Position numbers and translations under genes: made by a program. Shown piece after piece: positions 1-5,719 of a stretch of DNA of 7,106 bases. The DNA is from Abditibacteriota bacterium. GTDB lineage: Bacteria; Armatimonadota; UBA5829. The notes under the pieces are model-generated. The model did not search any database. It was not told the DNA's origin and saw only the letters and a program-made list of their open reading frames with translations. The first letter of the stretch is position 1; each line of letters begins with the position of its first letter. The stretch spans positions 1 to 7,106 of the forward strand of contig JAGDAG010000234.1 of assembly GCA_017959625.1 (NCBI GenBank), written 5' to 3'.

Positions 1-1160
1 TCCCATACGCCGCTGCGCTTGACGTTGGCCCATTTCTGGGCGTAGTCGGCGAAGTTGGGCTTGCCCATGAGGGGCGCCCTGTCAAAGGTGAAGAGAGCGG
101 TGTAGCCCCCCAGCCGCTTGATGTTCTCAAAGGTCTCGCCAAACTCCAGGCCGCTGCCGAAAATGCCGTCCCAGCCTTCGGGGATGGAGGTGTTCACGGT
201 CTTGCTCAGGTAGCTGGCGTGGATGGGAGCGGAGGCGTGCACCTCAAAGAGCTTCCACACGTCGGCGTTTGACAGGTGATGCTGCAGCCAGCAGTTGGAG
301 GCGGGCATCTCCAGGATATGGTTTGGAGTCTTCAGGTCCCCGAAGGCCTTGCGGGCAAAGGGCCTGTAGAGATCGGCGCCCTTCCGCCAGTCTCCCTTGT
401 GGGCCGCTATATAGATATCGGGAGTGGTCCAGCTGTCGCCCCTGTCGGCCACCCAGCAGCCGGTAAAGGAAAAGCCCATGAGCTCGTTGCCCCGGCCGTC
501 TCTGCCGATATACATCTTCTTGGTGTAGCCGTAGCCGTCCTCGCAGCCCATATATACGCCCATATCCTCGTTATAGAGGTCCAGCCACTGCATATACATA
601 AAGCCGGGATACGGAGCGGTCTTGGTGTCCCCGGGCTCAAAGACGCCGGGGCGTACGCGCATGCCCAGGGTCTCCGGGAACAGGAACCAGCCTCCCGGCA
701 CGTCCATATCCGAAAGGGTAAGATCTATGATATCCGTCAATACTGTCTCGTCCAGGGCTTTGCAAGTCACGGAATACCTGCCTCCCTCGGCGTCCCTGTC
801 CAGGCGGACCCGGGCCGTCAGCTCCATGCCGGCGGGCCTGAAAACAAATTCCGCCAGGGCCGAGTCCTTGCCTGAGGACAGGCTGACGGAACAGGAGGCG
901 TCGCCGGAATAGGCGGTCACGGAGCCCTCTTTCCAGTATTCCCAGGGATAAAGCCCCTTTCTGTCTTCCAGCTGCGCAGACCACCAGCTGCCGGCAAGAG
1001 GCCCGTTCTGCCCCTTTACCAGCCGTCCCTGCCGGTCCAGCACTATGCGGCACCTGCCGTTTTCCAGAACTATATTGCCGCCGTCTTCCCGTGCCGCGGG
1101 AGCGGCCTGGCACATAGCCCCGCATAAAAGCAGGAGCGTAATTATCAGAATGATTTTCAT
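1..1160 (-). CDS. Secreted DUF6259 / glycoside-hydrolase-like protein, N-terminal part (cut by window edge)
   Basis: The reading frame is open from an ATG at 1160 to the left edge, giving 386 codons with the C-terminus missing. Residues 1-20 form a signal peptide: K2, a hydrophobic run IILIITLLLL, then a probable cleavage near CQAA. There is no convincing lipobox, although C13 and C17 are present. Residues about 28-250 read as alternating beta-strands (for example NIVLENGRCRIVLDRQGRL), as in the beta-sandwich that precedes many glycosidase barrels. The segment GDWRKGADLYRPFARKAF (256-273) is the kind of linker that leads into a (beta/alpha) barrel in DUF6259-type proteins. The barrel would start near 282 (ILEMPASNCW). 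Catalytic residues cannot be assigned. It has the same order of parts as the plus-strand gene at the right edge, so the two may be distant paralogues. It has its own promoter, downstream of the operon terminator. Secretion is well supported; a carbohydrate-active role is inferred from fold resemblance and neighbours. The family name is from memory and unverified. Confidence 0.72.
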   Translation of the reverse strand, partial: MKIILIITLLLLCGAMCQAAPAAREDGGNIVLENGRCRIVLDRQGRLVKGQNGPLAGSWWSAQLEDRKGLYPWEYWKEGSVTAYSGDASCSVSLSSGKDSALAEFVFRPAGMELTARVRLDRDAEGGRYSVTCKALDETVLTDIIDLTLSDMDVPGGWFLFPETLGMRVRPGVFEPGDTKTAPYPGFMYMQWLDLYNEDMGVYMGCEDGYGYTKKMYIGRDGRGNELMGFSFTGCWVADRGDSWTTPDIYIAAHKGDWRKGADLYRPFARKAFGDLKTPNHILEMPASNCWLQHHLSNADVWKLFEVHASAPIHASYLSKTVNTSIPEGWDGIFGSGLEFGETFENIKRLGGYTALFTFDRAPLMGKPNFADYAQKWANVKRSGVW

Positions 1161-1192
1161 AAGCCCTCGATGATATGGGATTTGTCTCTTTT

Positions 1193-1221
1193 ATTATACC
1201 ACATAACGCAGGCAAAAAAAC
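1193..1221 (-). promoter_or_regulatory. Promoter of the left-hand secreted protein gene
   Basis: On the minus strand a perfect -10 box TATAAT lies at 1198-1193. A 17-nt spacer separates it from a weak -35 GTTTTT at 1221-1216. The -35 region is the T-tract of the upstream operon's terminator. The predicted transcript would start near 1186 and have a leader of about 26 nt. A GAGGG stands only 3 nt before the ATG, which is tight for a Shine-Dalgarno site. Sequence match only. Confidence 0.55.
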
Positions 1222-1252
1222 GTTTTCCCCGGAGCCTGCTCCGGGGAAAACG
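1214..1252 (-). terminator. Rho-independent terminator of the three-gene operon
   Basis: Read on the minus strand, a perfect inverted repeat is followed by seven T residues (1220-1214). The arms are 1252-1238 and 1235-1221, 15 bp if fully paired; with a realistic 4-nt loop it is a 14-bp stem. The core is CCCCGGAG/CTCCGGGG, flanked by an AAAA/TTTT extension. It begins 16 nt after the stop codon of the oxidoreductase gene, as expected for the operon's end. There is no T-tract on the plus strand, so it acts in one direction. Confidence 0.92.
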
Positions 1253-1268
1253 GAATGCCTGCCGCCCG

Positions 1269-2327
1269 TCACTTGCGGGGCATAGCCTCGTGATAGGCGA
1301 TCTTCACCTTTTTGCCCGTGCGGGAAGCTTCCTTGACCGCGTCTATCATCACGTCGGCCACGTAGCCGTCCCAGCCGTCCACCGAGGGGGCTTTGCCTTC
1401 GGCAACGCGCCTGACCTCTTCTATCTCGTGAAGGGTAAAGGAATTCAGGGCCTCATACCTGTATTCCCTGTAGTCGCCGGAAACGGCGTCCATGAAGGAA
1501 ACTCTGGCGGCGTTGTTCTCGGGCTTGTGCCACAGGGGCGTATTGACGGTCACCGCGCAGTCCGTGCAGTTGATGCGGATCTCTTCGTCCCAGCCGTTCT
1601 GCTCAAAGCCGCCCCTTCTGTATTCGTGCCAGTAGGCCTCGAAGTGGGCTACGGCGCCGCTTTCAAACCAGAAAAGGGCGTTGGCGTCCCTGTCGAAGCC
1701 TTCGGCGCCGGGGACCGTGTCCAGCTGTCCGGCGCAGGCTGCGGGCAGTCCGCAGAACCAGTGCAAAAGGTCCATGATATGGCTGCCGCCGCACACCACT
1801 ACTCCGCCGCCCATGTAGTCCCGCAGAAAATCGCCGGTGGCCTTTTGCTGCGACGGGTCGCCCAGATACAGCCCGGGGAAGGGCTGGTAGGTTCTGGCAT
1901 ACACCGACACTATCTTTTTGCCCTCCAGCAGCTCTTTGGCCTTTTGCAGGGCGGGGAAGAAACGCTTCATATAGCCCGTGGACAAAAAGCCCTTCTTTTC
2001 ATCGGCAAAAAGGCACATATCCAGAGCGTCTGCGGCGTTCATGCCCAGGGTCTTTTCGCATATCACGGCCTTGCCTGCCGCTATGGCGGCCTTTACCACC
2101 TCGTTGTGGAGGCTGGTAAGGGTGCACACCGCCACTATGGACACCTCCGGATCCGCCAGTACCTCTCTGTAGTCGGCGGTGGTTTTGGAACCGGGATACA
2201 GGTCCTGATATGCCTTGGACCTATTGGGATCTATATCGCAGAACCAGGCCAGCTCGCAGCCCGCTTCTCTGAAACCGTCAACGTGAAATTTGGAAATAGT
2301 TCCGCAGCCGATAACTCCTGCTTTCAT
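1269..2327 (-). CDS. Gfo/Idh/MocA family NAD(P)-dependent oxidoreductase
   Basis: This is a 352-aa cytoplasmic protein of usual family length with no signal peptide. The N-terminal Rossmann fold carries the dinucleotide motif GVIGCGTISKFH (4-15), with D31 after strand beta-2 (WFCDID). The family's E-K-P motif appears as E91-K92-T93, so the lysine is kept and the proline lost. The C-terminal alpha/beta domain contains GGSHIMDLLHW (180-190), the family's substrate and catalytic signature with D186 and H189. Members oxidise or reduce sugars, inositols or their derivatives with NAD(P); the substrate here cannot be read from sequence. The ATG overlaps the stop of the dehydrogenase gene (TAATG), and an AGGAGAG site (2340-2334) lies 6 nt upstream inside that gene, so the two are probably translationally coupled. 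It is the last gene of the operon. Family assignment is secure; substrate is unknown. Confidence 0.95.
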   Translation of the reverse strand: MKAGVIGCGTISKFHVDGFREAGCELAWFCDIDPNRSKAYQDLYPGSKTTADYREVLADPEVSIVAVCTLTSLHNEVVKAAIAAGKAVICEKTLGMNAADALDMCLFADEKKGFLSTGYMKRFFPALQKAKELLEGKKIVSVYARTYQPFPGLYLGDPSQQKATGDFLRDYMGGGVVVCGGSHIMDLLHWFCGLPAACAGQLDTVPGAEGFDRDANALFWFESGAVAHFEAYWHEYRRGGFEQNGWDEEIRINCTDCAVTVNTPLWHKPENNAARVSFMDAVSGDYREYRYEALNSFTLHEIEEVRRVAEGKAPSVDGWDGYVADVMIDAVKEASRTGKKVKIAYHEAMPRK

Positions 2328-3352
2328 TATTTTCTCTCCTTGATACCCGAATTATCGTTTACCACTACCACCTTCATGGCGTGGTCCTTGTCGTTGCGAA
2401 GCTTGTCAAAAGCCTCTTTGAAATTAGACAGCGTATATACGCCCGTCACTATCTTGCTGCCGTCGATGACCCCTGCCCTCATAAGCTTGTGGACCCAGGG
2501 GAAGAAGGTGGCCGGCGAAGCGAAGGAGCTTCTGAGCTGCAGCCTGTTGAAATGGATCATCCCCGTATCCAGGGGCACTGTGTTGCCGTCTTTGAAGTTG
2601 CTGCCCAGAAAGGCTATAAAGCCGCCGTAACGGGCCCTTTGGATGCAGGCGGGCAGCAGCTGTGGGACTGCCGTGAGCAGTATCTTGCCGAAGGTCTCCT
2701 CCGCAGGCATATCCTCAAGGCTTGCATAGGCGGCGTCGGCGCCGGAATCCAGAGCCATCTGCCTTCTGTTTTCGTGGCGGTCCACCACCGCCACTCTGCC
2801 GGCGGAGATCTTGCGGGCTATCTGCAGCGCCATAAAGCCGATGGGCCCCATGCCCACTATGAGCACGTCGTCGGTGATCTGCACCTCCGCTGTCTTTACC
2901 AGATCGAAGGAGACCCCGGCGGGCTCGCTCAAAACAGCGGTCAGGGGGTCTATGTCGTTGCAGGCCACCAGGCTTTTGGCCGGGACCACCGTCATTTCGG
3001 CAAAGCCCTGGGCGTAGCCGTTGGAGCTGGTCTTCAGATGGCGGCACAGGTCCACACGCTCGTTGCGGCAGTCGTCGCACACTCCGCAGAAGGTGGAGGA
3101 TTCCGCGGTCACCCTGTCTCCGGGCTTCACGTTGTCCACGGCGCCGCCCACCTCGCGCACCACGCCCACGTATTCGTGGCCCAGGGCAGTGTAGCCGTCC
3201 GGGGACAGGCACGCCGATATCTCCATATCATAGCCGCAGATGCCGCAGGCTATCACCTCCACCAGAGCCTCGTCCGCCTTAAGGGCGGGCAGCTCCACGC
3301 TTCTCAGCTCGTAATCAAACGGGCTTTTTACAAAAACGCTTTTTACCTTCAT
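2327..3352 (-). CDS. Zinc-dependent medium-chain alcohol/polyol dehydrogenase
   Basis: This is a 341-aa MDR-family dehydrogenase of the sorbitol / threonine dehydrogenase type. The GroES-like N-domain holds the catalytic-zinc residues C36 (ACGICGYD), H59-E60 (GHEYVG) and E143 (SEPAGV). The structural zinc cysteines are complete: C89, C92, C95 and C103. The Rossmann domain has GMGPIG (167-172), and D191 at the end of strand beta-2 (VVVDRHENR) favours NAD over NADP. The common G-T-D-x-H element after the first zinc cysteine reads G-Y-D-M-E, so the usual histidine is replaced. It starts 18 nt after the glycosidase stop codon, with an AAGGA-type site just upstream, and it overlaps the next gene by one base. 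The likely role is NAD-linked oxidation of a sugar, polyol or sugar acid in the cytoplasm, feeding or sharing a pathway with the adjacent Gfo/Idh/MocA enzyme. The specific substrate is undetermined. Confidence 0.95.
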   Translation of the reverse strand: MKVKSVFVKSPFDYELRSVELPALKADEALVEVIACGICGYDMEISACLSPDGYTALGHEYVGVVREVGGAVDNVKPGDRVTAESSTFCGVCDDCRNERVDLCRHLKTSSNGYAQGFAEMTVVPAKSLVACNDIDPLTAVLSEPAGVSFDLVKTAEVQITDDVLIVGMGPIGFMALQIARKISAGRVAVVDRHENRRQMALDSGADAAYASLEDMPAEETFGKILLTAVPQLLPACIQRARYGGFIAFLGSNFKDGNTVPLDTGMIHFNRLQLRSSFASPATFFPWVHKLMRAGVIDGSKIVTGVYTLSNFKEAFDKLRNDKDHAMKVVVVNDNSGIKERK

Positions 3353-3370
3353 GATATATCCTTGTTCCTT

Positions 3371-5545
3371 TTAGAATTCAAATTCCTTCACGTCGTGGGC
3401 GGGGACGCTGCAGAGCCTCGTCCTGCCTTCCATGGTTATCTGCGCCGCCGCTTCGAAGCCGTTCTGGTTATAGACCAGCGCCTTCCGGGGGCCCACCCGG
3501 CTGACAAACACGTTCTTCACGCAGGGATATCTGCACTTCCCCCGTTCCTCCAGCACCTTGTTTACTTCCTTTTGCAGAGCGGCAAAGTCCGGCGCCTTCG
3601 TGACCCCCGGTATCACTGCCGGTTTGCCGGAAACGGTCACCGGGTCTTTGCAGTCCAGGGCGAACACCCTTCCTCCCCCGCGGACGAAGCGGGCTATGTT
3701 CCGCAGGTCCTCCTCCTCAAACACGGTGGCGTTCCACAGCACCAGGACGGACATGCCGTCCAGGATGCCGTCGGCGAGGGTCTGCGAATCGGCTATGGTG
3801 ATATCCGCCATATTGCGCATAAGGGGTATGGTTTTGGACATATAGGCGCCCAGGTCCAGATACAGGGAGAGATCCCTGTCGGGATACCACAGAGCCACGT
3901 CCCGCAGGGGCTTATAGCCCTTGTTCAGGAAGGGCAGGAGCTCCAGCTGCCTGTCCATATACTCCTTTGACGCCAGGGCGTTGTGGTCAAAATCAAAATA
4001 CTGCTTCACTCCGCAAGTGGCCGCTCCGAAAACTCTCGCCGCGATACCGTTGACGTCCACCCTGTCCCCGGGCTCAAAGCCGCAGGGCGCGCCGTAGAGA
4101 CGGCAGGAATCGGACATATAGCGGTTGCCGGTGACGTTGAAGGTGTATTCGGACATCTCGTTGGTGATCCTCACGCCGGCTCCGTGGCGCGCGGCCAGTT
4201 TGGCTATATGGGAAAACAGGCAGCCCTGCTCCGGGGAGGAATGGCCTCCCACCGCCAGATAAACGGGGATATCTTTGAAAATACCGTCGGAAATGTCCAG
4301 CCAGCGTTCCGCCAGCCTCTCCATGCTGCCGCGGTACCAGTCCACCAGGTCGTACCATCTGCGGCGGGTCCCGGGCGTGAGCGAGTCAAAATACTCTTCC
4401 TTGCTCTTCTCGCCCTCGAAGGGCATAAGGTCGTCGTCAAAGGAAGCGAAGCCGGTATGCCAGGCGGCGTTCAGCCGGGAGATGCTGCCGTATTTCTGTT
4501 TCATGAAAGCGGCAAAGTCCCTGCGGGCCAGAGGATCCCCGCACCAGTAGCCCGGGTGCGTGTGGTATTCCCCGTTGACGGCAAAGGTCCAGGGCACTCC
4601 CCAGTAGGGGTATATGGTCTCGCCGAAATCTCCGGAGATGCCGAACTCCACGCTGTAAAGGATATCCTTGTACCGCTGATAAAACGCCTCGAGGAAAGAC
4701 CTGATATGCCTGTCTATGGCTGTGTTCCACACGCTCTCTATCTTGGTCTCCTCTCCGTGCTCCAGGCACACGGCCCCAACGTGCTCCGGGGAAGCCAGAT
4801 ACCAGGCCGGGGTGGCGCAGGAGGGCCCGGCGGCTATGAAGGCCTGCAGCTTGAAGCCCCATTCCCGCATTATGCGGGCCTGATTGTCCCAGTAGCTCCA
4901 GTCGTATTCTCCGGGGCTCTTTTCTATGCCGCCCCAGGTGATATAGCTCTGGACCACGTCCACCTTCTGCCGCCTGTAAACGAGAGTTTTTGTATAGGAA
5001 AGGTCGTTGCCCAGCACGTATTCAGCGCCGGACGGCGCTTTGAAGGGGTATAGCTGCTTTACGGGCCCCGCTTCTCCCCGGCCAAGGGTCACCGACGCTA
5101 CGGACACGGGGTTCTTGGGCATAAAGGAATCAAACTGCCAGTTGTTTATCTCCAGCCTGATATCGCAGCCCTCATGCATGGCCCCCCGGGGTTCGAAGCC
5201 GGGAACGGGCACCCTTGCTATGCTCCATTTCCCCTTTTCGCAGGTCCAGCCGGCGTTTTTGTAGTCATTTCCCTTTGCGTTATACTGCACCCCCACGCCG
5301 CAGACTTCTTCGGAATAGTATTCTATCACGAGACAGGGATCCGCAGGAACGGCGTTTTTGTTTTCAAGGCTGTAATACAAATATCTCTGGGAAGGCTTGT
5401 CCGCAAGGGAAACGGCAGTCCTGCCGGCCACCGGGCCCGTGACAAATTCGCCGTCCTCCTCCACGCTGCGGGGGACGAACTCCTGCCCGAAGGCCCGCAA
5501 CGAAAAGCACAGCGCCAGGATAAGCAAAAGACTAAACCCTTTCAT
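3371..5545 (-). CDS. Secreted GH14-like (beta-amylase-like) / GH42-like glycoside hydrolase
   Basis: The protein has 724 aa when started at the ATG at 5545. This start has GGAG 5 nt upstream and begins directly with a signal peptide (MKGFSLLLILALCFSLRAFG, cleavage near residue 20). An in-frame GTG at 5560 would only add five residues. Domains in order: a beta-rich, possibly carbohydrate-binding region (about 22-165); a (beta/alpha)8 barrel (about 175-520); a GATase-like domain as in GH42 beta-galactosidases (about 545-640, LVLWNATVFEEEDL then GGGRVFALD); and a short C-terminal beta domain. The barrel follows the beta-amylase pattern: WGGIEKSPGEYDW (204-216) and KLQAF (232-236) near its start, then GISGDFGETIYPYW (302-315), then VRITNEMSEY (458-467). 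By comparison with remembered plant beta-amylase (GPAGELRYPSYP and FTCLEMRDSE), E309 and E463 are proposed as catalytic acid and base. Glycosidase fold is confident; exact family and substrate are not. It is the first gene of the operon. Confidence 0.85.
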   Translation of the reverse strand: MKGFSLLLILALCFSLRAFGQEFVPRSVEEDGEFVTGPVAGRTAVSLADKPSQRYLYYSLENKNAVPADPCLVIEYYSEEVCGVGVQYNAKGNDYKNAGWTCEKGKWSIARVPVPGFEPRGAMHEGCDIRLEINNWQFDSFMPKNPVSVASVTLGRGEAGPVKQLYPFKAPSGAEYVLGNDLSYTKTLVYRRQKVDVVQSYITWGGIEKSPGEYDWSYWDNQARIMREWGFKLQAFIAAGPSCATPAWYLASPEHVGAVCLEHGEETKIESVWNTAIDRHIRSFLEAFYQRYKDILYSVEFGISGDFGETIYPYWGVPWTFAVNGEYHTHPGYWCGDPLARRDFAAFMKQKYGSISRLNAAWHTGFASFDDDLMPFEGEKSKEEYFDSLTPGTRRRWYDLVDWYRGSMERLAERWLDISDGIFKDIPVYLAVGGHSSPEQGCLFSHIAKLAARHGAGVRITNEMSEYTFNVTGNRYMSDSCRLYGAPCGFEPGDRVDVNGIAARVFGAATCGVKQYFDFDHNALASKEYMDRQLELLPFLNKGYKPLRDVALWYPDRDLSLYLDLGAYMSKTIPLMRNMADITIADSQTLADGILDGMSVLVLWNATVFEEEDLRNIARFVRGGGRVFALDCKDPVTVSGKPAVIPGVTKAPDFAALQKEVNKVLEERGKCRYPCVKNVFVSRVGPRKALVYNQNGFEAAAQITMEGRTRLCSVPAHDVKEFEF

Positions 5546-5550
5546 ATAAG

Positions 5551-5554
5551 CTCC
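5551..5554 (-). promoter_or_regulatory. Ribosome binding site that sets the glycosidase start
   Basis: GGAG on the minus strand lies 5 nt before the ATG at 5545. This favours that ATG over the in-frame GTG at 5560, which would place the site inside the coding region. Confidence 0.75.
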
Positions 5555-5560
5555 AAACAC

Positions 5561-5579
5561 CCGCCCCGGGGCGGTTTTT
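5561..5579. promoter_or_regulatory. GC-rich palindrome in the operon leader; terminator-like on the plus strand
   Basis: CCGCCCCGGGGCGG (5561-5574) is a perfect 14-nt palindrome. In the operon mRNA it would fold near the extreme 5' end, a few bases before the Shine-Dalgarno site, so it could protect the transcript or limit initiation. On the plus strand it is followed by TTTTT (5575-5579), giving a short terminator shape that could stop antisense transcription coming out of the operon. No plus-strand gene lies upstream. Function is inferred. Confidence 0.5.
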
Positions 5580-5586
5580 CATATAT

Positions 5587-5615
5587 AATATACCATAATA
5601 ACGCTATTCTTTCAA
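5587..5615 (-). promoter_or_regulatory. Promoter of the three-gene operon
   Basis: On the minus strand, -35 TTGAAA (5615-5610) and -10 TATATT (5592-5587) are separated by exactly 17 nt. This is close to the sigma-70 consensus (TTGACA, TATAAT). The start would be near 5580, giving a leader of about 35 nt that carries the GC palindrome and the GGAG site. No clear operator repeat is visible around it. Confidence 0.75.
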
Positions 5616-5616
5616 C

Positions 5617-5653
5617 AAAAAACCGGGCCCCGGAGGGCCGAAACGTTTTTTTT
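5617..5653. terminator. Bidirectional terminator-like hairpin between divergent promoters
   Basis: The stem GGCCC (5626-5630) / GGGCC (5635-5639) has loop CGGA. It is flanked by A6 (5617-5622) on the left and, after GAAACG, by an eight-T tract (5646-5653) on the right. Read either way it resembles a hairpin followed by a T-tract, though the stem is short and GAAACG interrupts the plus-strand version. A competing 6-bp stem CCGAAA (5638-5643) / TTTCGG (5651-5656) overlaps it. No gene ends here, so it may insulate the two promoters rather than end a normal transcript. Confidence 0.45.
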
Positions 5654-5673
5654 CGGCGTTTTGGTGCTATAAT
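5645..5673 (+). promoter_or_regulatory. Extended -10 promoter of the right-hand secreted protein gene
   Basis: A perfect -10 TATAAT (5668-5673) is preceded by TGC (5665-5667), an extended -10 element that offsets the poor -35 (GTTTTT at 5645-5650, 17-nt spacer). The start would be near 5680 with a leader of about 40 nt. That leader contains a weak CCCC-AA-GGGG hairpin (5685-5694). Confidence 0.65.
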
Positions 5674-5706
5674 TAAAAATGACCCCCCAAGGGGAATATC
5701 ACAAAT

Positions 5707-5713
5707 AAAGGTG
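5707..5713 (+). promoter_or_regulatory. Ribosome binding site supporting a TTG start
   Basis: AAAGGTG lies 6 nt before the TTG at 5720. Its last three bases are an in-frame GTG that could be mistaken for the start, but that GTG has no site at proper spacing. Confidence 0.65.
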
Positions 5714-5719
5714 AACGTT

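Noticed and set aside
637..1272. 211-codon minus-strand frame overlapping the left-hand gene
   Set aside because: It is out of frame with the signal-peptide frame starting at 1160, starts upstream of the terminator and is rich in Arg/Gly, typical of a shifted frame.
1170..3970. Long plus-strand open frames (up to 529 codons) opposite the operon genes
   Set aside because: They lie antisense to genes with clear family motifs, have no motifs or signal peptides of their own, and are rich in His/Gly/Ala/Val as expected from the reverse frame of GC-rich coding DNA.
3983..5053. 356-codon plus-strand open frame opposite the glycosidase
   Set aside because: It is the reverse-frame shadow of the barrel domain, with no recognisable domain and no ribosome site.
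5561..5579. Palindrome plus T5 as the terminator of a plus-strand gene
   Set aside because: No plausible plus-strand gene ends upstream, so it is kept only as a leader hairpin or antisense terminator-like element.
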